Of a stretch of DNA of 64,000 bases, positions 53,100 to 64,000 are shown one piece after another. The DNA comes from Craterostigma plantagineum (taxonomy: Eukaryota > Streptophyta > Magnoliopsida > Lamiales > Linderniaceae), in NCBI GenBank assembly GCA_027422505.1, contig JAPQWV010000005.1, forward strand, positions 9,739,501 to 9,803,500. The letters are read 5' to 3'. Below the pieces are notes generated by a model, which was not told the origin of the DNA, did not search any database, and saw only the letters and a program-made list of their open reading frames with translations. Numbering within the stretch: position 1 is the stretch's first letter; each line of letters opens with the position of its first letter. A program made the position numbers and the translations under genes.

Positions 53100-55505
53100 C
53101 CCTCGGGGATTCTCAACATAAATATCTCACCCCTTGTGATATGATATGCATGTGCTATGCATATAAACGTGAAAATACATAGAACATGGTTCCACGTGAG
53201 ACGTACGTAAAACACGTAAAACACGTAAATCATTTAATCACATGGAAGCACATAAAGTCACATATGTGTTTACGCAGTGTAGATGAATAATTCACCTACC
53301 TGTCCTCCAGACAAAGTCAGTCTAAAAGTCTGGTGAGTTCTCTACGTGTCGAGCCTCTGAGCACGAAAATTATTATCACATCAGTACACTTGCTAAGCCA
53401 CATAAGTTTCGAGATATCCAAACCCTAAGTATCGAAAATCTTAGAAATCTCGAAAATTCTAAAATGTCAAAAACCATAAATTATTCCATGTTATCTATTG
53501 TCGAAAACTTAATTCTGTACAGTATTAAATACCAAAGTACACCAACATCGAAAACAATACTTTATGTAGTAATTCATATACTCAATAATTAACTTAATTC
53601 TTGTATCCACTCAAAAACTAAGAAACTACCGTGCCGAACACTCTATATGTCTCTAATACCGAAAACTTTGTAGTATCAAATATTAATGTTGCGAAAACTT
53701 TCCAATGGCCAAACCACTATACGCCAAAAACCTTTTTGACAATGAAATGTTACCGAAACTTTTCTCTAAATGTGAAATATCAAGAACTCTCATACATGCC
53801 GAAATATTACTTGCACAATAAAGAGAAGTACTCGAAAATTCTAATGTACCAAAGTAATCATATTGTCGAAAACCCCCAAAGTCTTGCTAATATTTAGATA
53901 CCAAACAATAATTCAAACTTAACATCATATAAATGCAGAAAAGAATTTTCAGAAAACCCTAGTCTATCGGAAGCTTCAAAGTTAGCTAAAATATTCACTC
54001 TTATCTACAAAGCCGGAAACTTCTGTTTACATAGACCACGAAAACTTCAACCAATCATATTGTATATTGCATTTACTAATTACTTACAAAGTGACGAGAG
54101 TTTCTCTTACGTTGTAATACTTATATTAATTTAAATCCCGATACAAAATCACGAAAAATTCTCTACTGATATCAAATCATACAACACACTACACACATGA
54201 CTAGTTCACTAGTTTGAATTCCAACCTTAAACCCACGAAAACCTTAAGCATTCAACACCGTAGATTTGTATTAAACATAGAAAACTTTCAGAGGTTTAAT
54301 AAAAGTATCCAAAATCAAAACATGTGCAAACATCACATTGCTGAAAAATAAAGTCCCACATCCACGAAAACTTACTACACTTGAAATGGATCAAACCCTA
54401 ATTAATAATATACTACCGCCTTCAAATGTCCACCCTTTTGTTCTAACCTCGAAACCATTCCCCTTTCTTAATACTTCTAGATTACTTAAGGTCACGAAAA
54501 TATTACCTCACTTTGAACAAGTAGAAAAATTGCAGAGATCATAGAACATCAATTGAATACTACCTTAGCCAAGTAATTTACTTATGACGCCGTAAACTTA
54601 TAAAACTTAAATATGTTTATGAGTTGTAGGTGGAATTTTACCTGCCAAATCTTAGTAGCCTTTCTCTGTTTCTCAAATGTAATTCCCTATCTTTAATTAT
54701 TTAGCTTGGTTCTCAAGAAATCCTTTTTCTTCGATGCCTAGTGTTTGTTGGCTCTCCACTTTAAAAATAATAAGTTTATGTATATGTGTAGGGACCTACT
54801 AGATTTACGTTACCTTAAGGTTAAGGAAAATTAGATTAGTCATACTCACATAATATTAAAGGCCACCACATGTACTACTTGAAGCTTCTTGATTGTTATT
54901 TTAATTGTTACATATGCGTGCACGTGAGTAAAAGGATGTGTAAATTAATAATTTTATGATATGATATGGGTATCGAAAACTTTTAAGGAAGAGTAAGGAA
55001 ACTTTCCTAAGCCTCACCCAATCACATCACACGAAAACTTGGTCGTATTGCCGAAAACTTCATAGCCTTTCCCCTTTTCCCACGAAAACTTAGGTTTGGT
55101 TAAGACTTCTTTCCACCAATCATTGTCCTTGTGTGTGTATAAATATATATATAATATTAACAGTACGAAAACTTTAGTGCAAAAAGTCCCTTATCATGCA
55201 CAGGCTCCCACGAAAACTTCCTACCTTATGTCGAAATCATTGTTCTATTCAAGACTTAATTTCCCACTAATGATTGTACTTGTTTCTATGCATCTATATT
55301 TGTTTCTATGCATGTATATATAATATATATAACTTAAGGTCACACGTAACTCTCGAGCACCAAAACTTCGTTGGAAAGATAGGATATCGGAAACTTCGGT
55401 TAAAGATGATCTGCCGAAAATATTTTGTTTATCAAAGTTTCTAAGTTGTGTTAATACTCCTCTAACTACCCCGTAATTCCGTATTAAATTTTTATGGGTA
55501 TTACA
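53100..55505 (-). repeat. 3' LTR of gypsy G, truncated
   Basis: On the minus strand it starts TGTAATACCCATAAAAATTT at 55505 beside a polypurine tract. The block near 53270-53320 (ACAGGTAGGTGAATTATTC on minus) matches the LTR at 7390. AAGTTTTCG recurs about a dozen times. The far end is lost near 53100. Confidence 0.7.
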
Positions 55506-55800
55506 TCCTCCCCCCTTAAAAGAATTTCGTCCCCGAAATTATGCCGACTGGAATAACTCGGGGTAGCGATTTCTCCTATCCGTGGTTTATCTGTACCTAA
55601 TTAAGATAGGATTTATTCCCACCTTCACCAGACAATTTAGGCGACACATTTAAATGTGTGGCCCAACTTTCTATGATTTTCTCTATGTCTAGACTTGCCC
55701 ACATATTTCCCATATTCTCTAGGCATACGTGTTTCTATTCCTACCACGCTTCCACTGCGCACTCTAGGCGTACTTGAATAAAATGCAGAAATATATATGA
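55506..55800 (-). other. Polypurine tract and internal tail of gypsy G
   Basis: Minus strand AATTTCGGGGACGAAATTC, then TTTTAAGGGGGGAGGA up to the LTR. Further in, CTAGAGAATATGGGAAATATGTGGGC parallels 8605-8630 of the non-coding element. This places both in one gypsy lineage. No pol codons were recognised to 56093. Confidence 0.65.
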
Positions 55801-56093
55801 ATAATTACTTTCCTCAAAATATTCTAACTCTATCCAAAAATTATATTCTGCCCGAAATTAGTATGTAAAGCCCACCCTCAAATTTGAAGTAAAAATTCGG
55901 ACGAGGCCCAAAACTTGGTCACTACCCAAAAATTACTAAGCTCGGCGAAAATTTTAACACTTGAAAATATAGAGGCCCATCTTTATCACCCGAAATTGTA
56001 TCTACCCGACTTTCCTACCTAAATAAATTCCTTGACCCGAAAATTAAATCAGAGTCAGTACCCAAGTATTCATACTACAATTTCAAGGATTAG

Positions 56094-56444
56094 TGTATAA
56101 TACTATTTGTAATTGTGCTTGATTTCATTAGTTGTCCTTGTAATTAGGGGCGTTTTGTAGAGTAGTCCTTAGATTAGGACTAGTTTGATATTTATACCAA
56201 GTTTGTTTGGTATAAATACTTGTAAATCAATTGAGCTTAAGAGAGAAAGTATTGAGAATTGATCCGAAGGGCTTGCAATTTGATTTCTACAGAGAGAAAC
56301 AACAGTAACTTTCTCACTCTACTCAAATTCTCTCTCTTGTTCTTCATTTGAGTTTTTCGATCGAATTCAATTGCTTATCTAAACGATTGAATTACTATGA
56401 ATTCTAGCCTAGGATCGTAGAGTTGTTAATTGTAGGACCTAACA
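56094..56444 (+). repeat. 5' LTR of copia F
   Basis: Probable LTR of 351 bp starting TGTATAATACTATTTG and ending GGACCTAACA next to the PBS. The start is inferred because no second copy is visible. Confidence 0.6.
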
Positions 56445-56446
56445 AT

Positions 56447-56458
56447 TGGTATCAGAGC
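56447..56458 (+). other. Primer-binding site of copia F
   Basis: TGGTATCAGAGC two bases after the LTR end, running directly into the RT codons at the deletion junction. Confidence 0.9.
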
Positions 56459-57322
56459 AAATTCGAGATGAGTCACATGGGAGAGATGCAATTTTTCTTA
56501 GGACTCCAAGTCAGGCAGCTCAATGATCATCAGTCAGACAAAATACATCAAGGATATTCTGAAGAAATTTCATCAAGACCAGAGCAAGACTCTCAGCACT
56601 CCTATGTCACCAAGCTGCAAGTTGGATGCCGATCCCTCTGGCAAGTCGGTCGACATCACACTGTATCGCAGTATCATTGGATCTCTTCTCTACCTTACTT
56701 CGAGCCGGCGGACATCGTGTTTGCCACGTGCTTGTGTGCCTGTTTTCAAGCCGATCCCAAAGAATCCCATATGCTCGCGGTCAAAAGAATTTTACGCTAC
56801 CTTAAGGGCACCTCTACCCTTGGCCTATGGTATCCAAAGGGTACGAATTTTAAAGTTATCGGCTACACTGATGCTGACTATGCAGGTTGCCGAATGGACA
56901 GGAAAAACACGTCCGGTGGCGCTCAATTTTTAGGCGAAAAGCTAGTTTGCTGGTCATCCAAAAAGCAGAACTGTGTGTCAACTTCGACGGCCGAAGCAGA
57001 ATACGTAGCTGCTGCCAGCTGTTGCTCACAGATGCTGTGGATGCGGACACAGCTTCGCGACTATGGGTCCAATCTGAATAATATACTCATATATAGTGAT
57101 AGTCAGAGTGCAATCGCCATTACTTGCAATCCTGTTCATCATCCACGCACAAAACACATAGACATTAGATATCATTTTATCAAGGATCCCGTAGAAAAAG
57201 GCACGATAGAGATGTACTTTGTGAACACGGAGTTTCAACTAGCCGACATTTTCCCCAAGGCATTGGATGAGAAACGATTTCAATACCTTGTCGGAAAATT
57301 AGGCATGTTGAATCTTCCGTAA
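56459..57322 (+). pseudogene. Copia F RT end and RNase H
   Basis: The sequence goes from the PBS straight into KFEMSHMGEMQFFLGLQV of RT. From about 56520 to 56705 the true coding is in another frame (SQTKYIKDILKKF, SIIGSLLYLTSS). It then returns to the first frame for [47 protein letters not shown] and SDSQSAI, ending LADIFPKALD and a stop at 57322. Catalytic RNase H residues are kept. The matched pair of shifts leaves one long open frame whose middle is nonsense. Confidence 0.8.
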
Positions 57323-58037
57323 TATGTGCATTACCTGATCTTCTGTGCTATCACATGCTCTATTCTTGTGCTTTCTATGCTTATTTGTTCTTATCTTGCG
57401 TGAAAAAAATAAATATAAAAAATAATAATAATAACATATATATTTCTATATATAATATAAAGGGGTATGACGAAATCCTTTAGGATGCTTTGATCTAAAG
57501 TCACTTAGAATTTTACCCCGACATGGGATCGATTTAATTGCTTAATTTTGTCAGTCTAAGTCGCATTCTTGTGTCTAAAGGTCATTAGGTTGCTCCACTA
57601 GACACAAAGCCACTATAAATGTGAGGACAAGCCTTGTTATTTTTTTCTTTCTTTGGATCTATTTCTCGAGTGAGTCACACATCAACTGCTTGTCTTAACT
57701 AGTGATACTTGGCTTCATACTCATCTTGCGTTAGATCGTTAGGAAAATGATAAGGGAGTTTATGATATTCCTCATTCGGCCTTATATAAATTCCCCCACG
57801 TTAGCCCTTAGTCATCCACTTTGAGCCTTCTCCGACGTCCTTTTCTTCATTTAAAACCCATTCTCAGCTTTCAACCGAACTTTATACTTTTCGAATGGTT
57901 GTTCAAATGAGAAAAGGAGGGGGAGATAACAAAAGAAAAAGTAAAATGATGACAAAAGAAGGCATTGCTCAACGCGCAAAAATCAGAACAAAAGAACCGG
58001 CCTTCCGACTACCTTGTAGAAAGTGGCATGGATCCTG

Positions 58038-58320
58038 CTGTGAACTTCTCCAACGATAATCTCGTACGCTCGTCAGAACGGCTGGAAGAGGAGCACCACG
58101 AAGTGAACTTCTCCAACGATAAATCCGGTCTTATATCGGGAAACGAGAAGAGGAGTGGAGCCTCGGGTACGTTCCATTACCGAGAACTTCTCCAAATTGA
58201 TAATCTCTGAAACCTCAATAGGGATTAAGAGAAGAGGAGCTCAGTATCGGCCTGAGAACCAACAAGAAGAACTTCGCCTATGATAATCTCCTAGAGCCTC
58301 ATGGAGAAGAGGAGCTTCAG
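58038..58320 (+). repeat. Degenerate 60-85-bp repeat with hairpin potential
   Basis: Four units, each opening with GAACTTCTCCAACGATAATC or a variant and closing with GAGAAGAGGAGC or a variant. CTTCTCC and GGAGAAG are complementary, so each unit, or neighbouring units, could pair. Confidence 0.55.
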
Positions 58321-61147
58321 CTTGAGCATAATATAAAAAGGGATAGTTCTTAAAAGAAAAGGAGGGAGAAAACATTGAAAAGAAGAAAGACGCCGAAAAA
58401 AAAGAAGACGAACGTAGAATTGAAAGACGATGAAGAGATAAGCTCACTTTCCTTTAAATTCCTTCCGTTCTAAGTCTTAGCCAAATTATAACCCTTACAA
58501 CCCTTTGATTCCACATAGACGGTCTCTCGCTTAGGTGAAATGATTAAAAAATGCCTCGATCACAGGTAAATTGACTAAAAATTGCTTGTGTTGACTTGAG
58601 TGATAAAAATATAAAAATCCCAAGATAGCTAATTGAGAGCAAGAGCGAACCTGGTGAGAGTTGTCGAAATGGACCAGTTTATGGACTTAGGACTTTAGTT
58701 TGGCGACATGACTTGACGGCATTTTCTTCTTTCAAATGTCTCGTAAAATTTTAGGCGTGACGGTTGATCGAAGCAAAATAATCTGACCCCATAAATAAAA
58801 TATATATATATATACATATATATAATAATAAATAAATAATAAATAATAAAATTCGCACATTTTGACATGAAATATTATGTTTCATATGCGTTGAATTGAA
58901 TAAATGCGAATTTCTTTAGTGTATCGCACATTCTAAATGCAATTATAGATTGCATTGGTACTGAATTGTTTAAATGCGATACATTTCTCATTGCTTCTAC
59001 CCTCACACAAAACTTTAAAGTACATGTTTTCGGGGACCATGTATACATGCTTACTTGGTAAATTTTTGTGCTCGTGACTTGAATTGATTTCATATGCTTG
59101 CATAATTAGTCAATTCCTGTGCATCATTTGAAGGGGAGCAAGTATAAGACTTGTAGATTAGCTCCAAATATTTTTGACGTTTCTCTGAGTATTTCAGATC
59201 TTTCAAAATTAAAGAGCGAGACGTCGACACTACAAAGAGAGGAGCTAGACACAAGACCAAATATTTCAAAGATAAAACTGCCAAAAATAATTGTTGATTA
59301 ACTCCATTATTACTAACGCTTATCTCTAAGTGGTACAGATTTTTAAATTTCTGCCAGGGGAGCTAGACGTTACTACACGGAAAATACAGGGAGTTAATTG
59401 CAATTATTTTACAGACTAAGGGGGAGTCTTACAAAGGGTTTTATTTGGAAATAGGGGTCAATCTGAAAAATTTTAGAAGTACTTACTATCGAGAAACTAG
59501 ATAGCAGACTTAATTCACGATCATAAGTTTCTCGATCGTAAACAGTGTTGGGAACGATTTTGATTAGCCGCGATAATTTGCGATCGAGAAAATTGAATTA
59601 AAGAGCAATTTTCGAATCGAAAATTTCTCGAGCGGAAATAGTAATGGGCCTGTTCCATTGAATCGCAAAGTGTCAATCGTAAACCCATCATCGACTTACA
59701 GCGAGTAAATAAAAGTTCACTTTTATGTCAGTCGAAAAACTTTTTCTCACGCAACCCTAAATCGTAAAAAAAAAAAAATTTCTCTCGCGAAAAACTTTCA
59801 CGACAGTTCAAAATTGCTCAAAAATCTTTCGATTTTCAACACGAAATTGTCTGTTTAAGGTAGAAATGAGAATCTGTTGCCATTTGCGTGTGATTTAACT
59901 TCGTTAGCATCTGCATTTTGTTGTTTTTTCGCATGATTTATATTAGTTTCTCGACTGTTCTTCAAAACTGAGAAAATCGTATACTATTTCATAGTGTTTT
60001 AGGCTTGATTTTGAACTTTATCTGAGTTTAATGCCTGCACTTAAGATAGTTTCGATATTTCTCTATGAATCTGGTAGAATGGATCATCGGAAAATCTGCA
60101 TCTTCGACTGAAATCTGAGTTTTGATGAAACTGGGTATTTGAATGTTTAAAGCCATCGAAGAACTTTGTCGATCGCAAACAGTCATAATTGAATTCCGAT
60201 TTAATTGAGATACTGTTTGTGTCGAATTAGTTTTTCGATCGGTAAAATTCTGATTTAGTCGCCAAGATAGAAGATTTTGACCGAAAAAAATTACTTACCA
60301 TCGAGAAATCTAATTAGGATTTTTGTGAGCGAAAAACTTACGCACTGATTAGAAAATTTAGATGCAAATTTTATCTAGCGTAAAACTTACTATCGCAAAA
60401 TAGAAAGTTTCGATTTAATTTCAATTTGATCGCAAAAATTTAGCAGCGAGAAATTAATTTTTCAACACGTAATTTTTCGATCGCAAAATTCGCCGCTTGG
60501 GATCTAATTGATTGAAAATTTCTCGACGATTGACTTAGTCTTTCGTTGACTAATTTCTCGATAAAATTATATCGCAGCAAAAATTATTTTACTTACAATC
60601 GAAAATCACATTCCGCTCGACAAATTTCAAATCGAAAATTTTATTCAATCGAGGAAAATTTCTCGATAGTAAATTTACCTGAGAAATAATTTCTCGATCG
60701 TAAATTTACACGGAATTTTTCTCGATCGTAAAATAGGTCGACTACAGTATCGATTTCAACTTCAATACTTAGAAAATTTTACTAAGTCTTTTACTCTGTA
60801 GCGGACCTTTGCGAATAAAATTTTCTCGATCGAAAAATCGAACTGAGTCATTACAATTGAAATCAATGCATAGGAAATCATTTTCAAAATCAATTTTATC
60901 GAGCGAAAATTTTCTCGGCATGAACAGTGTCCTTTTTCACGAGTCAACACTTAGAAAATTTCGAACTATTTTTCACGCAATTTATACTTCATTCGAAATT
61001 ACATTCATGCCATTACGATTTTTCAAAATTGAGCATATACTATGCATTTGATATGATTTCAATTCAAAATTCATCGAACATGCTATTACTTGCGATATTA
61101 CTATAGTTTGATGAAATTTATTCATACTTCGACTGAAAATAAAATTG

Positions 61148-61180
61148 AACTAATAAACTTTTATATATCTTATTTTTCAG
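61148..61180 (+). promoter_or_regulatory. Candidate branch point and 3' splice site before the copia F extra ORF
   Basis: AACTAAT at 61148-61154, then a T-rich tract TATATCTTATTTTTCAG ending at 61180, directly followed by the ATG at 61181. Branch A to AG is 27 nt. This is a strong plant-type acceptor and matches the geometry in copia E. Confidence 0.55.
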
Positions 61181-62095
61181 ATGGATCGCTATCCAAGATA
61201 TAATCACATATACGACCACAACCTGTATCTGAAGGTCCAGGATACAAATTTTCAGCTCGATCTGAGCTCCTTTCGATGCCCGACGAGATTATTGTCTCTA
61301 TCCTGAGAGGTCACCCCATCTGGCATGCGTTAACGGCCACCGCATCAGTGCCGATGGTATATCTCCAGCAGTTCTGGGGCTGCATACAAGGAGAAGTGGA
61401 CAATGGAGCTTTCAGATTCTCGACAAGGATCGGGACGCAGCATATCAGCATGGACAAGAACCAGTTCGGCATGTTACTGGACTTGCCCCACAGCAATATT
61501 TACGACCCGCTCCCATCCCATGCCGAGATGATTCAAGACTTATTGCACATGGGATACCAACCGCCGCTCACAAGATTAGCTCAGATCCAGAGCAGCGGAA
61601 TCCCACACCCGTGGAAGACACTATTCGGAATAGTGAATAAGTGTCTGTCGCCCAAGCACGCAGGATTTGATAAGGGCAACAGCAACATTTTGACTTCGCA
61701 AGAAATTACGACTACACTCAGCTGATCTGGAACGACCTCGCGGACCAGATTCAGCAAAAGGAGACTGGCGATCGAAGAACGTGCCTTATGCTCGGTGGTT
61801 CAGCATCATCATCAGGGAGATCACGGCGCTGCACCAGACCATCCCTACTCTGCCTCCTGGCGGAAATTACCAACCACCAAGGCTCAAGTTCTTCCACAAC
61901 CCACGGCTCACGGACATGGACCAACCGTCGATGCCGATCTCATTCGCGCTCCTTCGTCTCGCGGACCCCAACGAAGACGTCTACAAGCTATACTGTCGGG
62001 ACAGGAATCTCACCGAGGAAATGATTCGAGGGCCCCCGACAGTGCTCGGAGCTAGCCCTCACCAACAACAACAACAGCTAAGCCCTGAGGACGCG
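61181..62095 (+). pseudogene. Copia F extra ORF, N-terminal domain, frameshifted
   Basis: ATG at 61181 (MDRYPRYNHIYDHNLYLKVQ). A one-base shift near 61277 leads to the frame 61276-61725 with IIVSILRGHPIWHAL, MVYLQQFWGCIQ, YDPLPSHAEMIQDLLHMGYQ and IPHPWKTLFGIVNKCLSPKHA. After shifts near 61695 and 61775 the reading continues with FARNYDYTQLIWNDLADQIQ and VPYARWFSIIIREIT. It then joins the long C-terminal frame. Each block aligns with copia E 37327-35861, which identifies the domain, although this copy is broken. Confidence 0.65.
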
Positions 62096-64000
62096 ATGAT
62101 TAATGAAGTCGCTCAGGACGCGATGATTGATGAAGTCGCTCAGGAGCCACCATTGGTCGAAGAGCCAATGCCCGACGTCGATGATACGCTGATAGACGTC
62201 GTGGCTACGGAGATGGAACTCGAGGCTCCTGACCTCGAATTGCAAGTGGAAGAGCCCGTACATGTAGGCGTGCTCGAAGAAACCATTGAGGAGGTTCTTC
62301 TACAAGAAGCACCGCCAGAGACAGAAATTGGGCAAAGCTCGCTTCCACTGGTGACGGATCAGGCTCTAGGGGATGTTGAACGTGATCCCACTCCTCACAC
62401 AGCTACACCATCCGACACGGAGTCAGATGAGGAGATTAGCCTGATAAGACGGACTCCCAGACGACTTAGTATACAAATGGAGTCCCTCTTCCCGGCCGTC
62501 ATCAACGCACCAGATACTTCACTGACCACAACGACAAGGGTTGACGGCACTTCTTCGCTCAATCTTGAGCCGCAACCAACTCACGTGGTATCTGGTTCGC
62601 AGGCGCAACCCGAGCCTGCAACAACACCCATAGAGATGAATCCTCAGGATTCGACTCGAGGATTGGGTGGAAGTCTCATACAGTCACAACTTCAAGTGAC
62701 TGTGAGCCAACCCACACAGTCGGTGTCTATTCAAGGGTTGATAACAGGCGACGTCAGTCGTCCTGGTCCATCTCAGGAGGCGTCCGCACCCTTCGTGACG
62801 ACCGAACGGTTCCAGGCCGCTCTCTCTGCCGCTGTACAGTCAATGGAAGAAAAGATCACAGAGAGAGTACTCCAAGCACTCGAGGCATCCCGAAGAGATA
62901 CCGGGAAAGCACCTGCCTCTGAAGGCCCTTCGTCACGAACCAACCCCACACCTCCACAACCCACACCCACCGACCCTCTAGCCACTTCCTCCATCCTCAT
63001 CAACCCATACACAATCCCCATCACCGAGCTCCATTATATTCTCCTCGCCCGTCTGATAGGCCTTTCCATCCGATTGCCGCAAGAAGAATCCCTCTATAGG
63101 CGATTGGTGGACCATCCTGAGCCACCGACTGACACCTGCCGAGGCCAAAGCTCCCACTCCCGTCGCAGACATGACGATCCTGACAATCAGGACCCTCATG
63201 AGGGGGAGAAGAGGCCAAGGACATCAACAAGTGGCCAAGGACAAGGCTCGGGCGCCACGCAGACAAGCGCCGGAGCTGGTGAAACCCAAACACAAACCCA
63301 CCAAACCCAAACACAAACCACCCAAACTACCTACACCACGCACCGCACCGCCCACATCGACCCACCAACCTTTCACCTCATGACGCCTCCGTCCACACCA
63401 CCGATCTACTCAAGCCCATTGCTTCCGGAAGAAGAAGCAAGTGCTGCAATGCTTGTAGCTCTAGCAGCTACCCAAGCCACTCCCTCAGCCGCTCCAGACC
63501 AACGGGGACCCTCTGGACATGGTGTCAATCCACACGAGGCCCTAGACAAGTACATCTTCGAAGGACAGTGGTTGACCCATTCCATGCCCGAGGAGCATCA
63601 AAGACGACGGATTCACGACGTTCGGCGCTTTCTACAACAAGCGTCTATAGACCTCGTAATCATAGAAGACGACGAACTTCAGGAAGGTGAAGACTACCAA
63701 CGAGACATCCCAACGCTCTCAGAGTTGATCGCACAACGAGCGGCCTCCCGCACAAGGCAAATGCCAGAGACCGTTCGGATTGACACGCAATGGGAAAACA
63801 TCCAAATAGAAATTCCCTTCCTAGAAGAAGTTCGTGAGAATATTTGGAGGTCTCCGGACAGAGTGAAGAAGCCGAACGAGTTCGAGCTTAGAGGGATCTC
63901 TCATTGGGATCAGCAGAAGAGGATGGCCTACCTCTGGATGCTGACCAAACTAGGACCTGATGTTAGGCTGGGGATGACTAAGGCACAAGCCAAGAGCCAT
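62096..64000 (+). CDS. Copia F extra ORF, long C-terminal part, open to window end
   Basis: 635 codons without a stop from the ATG at 62096 to the window edge; the frame is already open upstream of it. It starts with a 27-bp in-frame duplication (DAMINEVAQ, DAMIDEVAQ) in an acidic region. A coiled-coil-like segment follows (ALSAAVQSMEEKITERVLQ), then a Pro/Thr/Gln-rich low-complexity stretch (63280-63400). Near the end is the start of a folded domain: YIFEGQWLTHSM, RRFLQQASIDLVII, IPFLEEVRENIWR and HWDQQKRMAYLWML. The last parts align with EEIRKRIWRR and NWSEEKKKLYRW of copia E. Purifying constraint is suggested by the long openness despite the damaged upstream half. Function unknown. Confidence 0.7.
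   Translation, partial: MINEVAQDAMIDEVAQEPPLVEEPMPDVDDTLIDVVATEMELEAPDLELQVEEPVHVGVLEETIEEVLLQEAPPETEIGQSSLPLVTDQALGDVERDPTPHTATPSDTESDEEISLIRRTPRRLSIQMESLFPAVINAPDTSLTTTTRVDGTSSLNLEPQPTHVVSGSQAQPEPATTPIEMNPQDSTRGLGGSLIQSQLQVTVSQPTQSVSIQGLITGDVSRPGPSQEASAPFVTTERFQAALSAAVQSMEEKITERVLQALEASRRDTGKAPASEGPSSRTNPTPPQPTPTDPLATSSILINPYTIPITELHYILLARLIGLSIRLPQEESLYRRLVDHPEPPTDTCRGQSSHSRRRHDDPDNQDPHEGEKRPRTSTSGQGQGSGATQTSAGAGETQTQTHQTQTQTTQTTYTTHRTAHIDPPTFHLMTPPSTPPIYSSPLLPEEEASAAMLVALAATQATPSAAPDQRGPSGHGVNPHEALDKYIFEGQWLTHSMPEEHQRRRIHDVRRFLQQASIDLVIIEDDELQEGEDYQRDIPTLSELIAQRAASRTRQMPETVRIDTQWENIQIEIPFLEEVRENIWRSPDRVKKPNEFELRGISHWDQQKRMAYLWMLTKLGPDVRLGMTKAQAKSH

Larger units (their letters stand above)
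57323..61180 (+). other. Post-pol spacer of copia F
   Basis: About 3.8 kb with no convincing protein. It has AT-rich microsatellite runs (57410-57460, 58800-58850), polypurine-like AAGGAGGGGGAGAT (about 57915) and AAGGGGGAGT (about 59408), a degenerate repeat at 58038-58320, and from 59500 to 61140 a dense series of TTTCTCGA, TCGATCG and CGAAAATT motifs. Confidence 0.6.
56094..64000 (+). mobile_element. Copia F: element with extra post-pol ORF, running off the window
   Basis: Plus-strand LTR, PBS, an internal deletion to the end of RT, RNase H, a 3.8-kb non-coding spacer and then the extra ORF (61181 to beyond 64000). It is a diverged relative of copia E by pol similarity and by the extra ORF. 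The 3' LTR lies outside the window. Confidence 0.8.

Overview
The window is nuclear DNA of a flowering plant, very probably a eudicot. It is almost entirely a pile of retroelements, many nested or truncated, around one recognisable host gene fragment. The evidence is plant-type Ty1/copia and Ty3/gypsy pol domains, tRNA-iMet primer-binding sites (TGGTATCAGAGC) beside LTR ends, an endogenous plant pararetrovirus, and a spliced NAP1 histone-chaperone gene with GT-AG introns. I see no intact single-copy gene, CRISPR array, tRNA or rRNA gene, or any bacterial feature.

Layout. 1-4634: rearranged endogenous pararetrovirus (Caulimoviridae, florendovirus-like) on the minus strand, closed at both ends by 527-bp inverted arms. 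5090-5513 and 11587-12817: minus-strand copia A (gag remnant plus 5' LTR), split by a non-coding LTR element at 5519-11581 that has 2.87-kb LTRs, a 322-bp interior and a perfect TAGAG target-site duplication. 13013-14499: five exons of a NAP1-like gene. 14870-17354: minus-strand copia D (pol remnant). 17355-22090: plus-strand copia C (LTR, PBS, CpG-motif-rich leader, decayed gag, polypurine-like array). 22091-28986: Athila-type gypsy element with gag and protease only. 29369-30806 and 48112-49503: minus-strand copia B, split by a 3.0-kb solo gypsy LTR (30807-33336 plus 47631-48106, TSD GCTGC), which is itself split by the young 14.3-kb copia E (33337-47625, TSD GTGGG). 50044-50732: gypsy-like LTR carrying a 5S rRNA-derived block, then a PBS and gag start. 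50733-52969: 3' end of copia H. 53100-55800: minus-strand gypsy G (3' LTR and tail). 56094-64000: copia F, running off the window.

The most interesting theme is in copia elements E and F. Both carry, downstream of pol where an env gene would sit, a large extra reading frame encoding a two-domain protein that shares motifs between the two elements. In both, the start codon lies at or 2 nt past a candidate 3' splice site, with a branch-point-like CTAAT the same 27 nt upstream. This suggests expression from a spliced, subgenomic env-like mRNA. The elements also have long non-coding spacers dense in CpG-containing short motifs and arrays of polypurine-like tracts after pol.

All similarity statements come from reading translations and recalling families. 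No database search was run.
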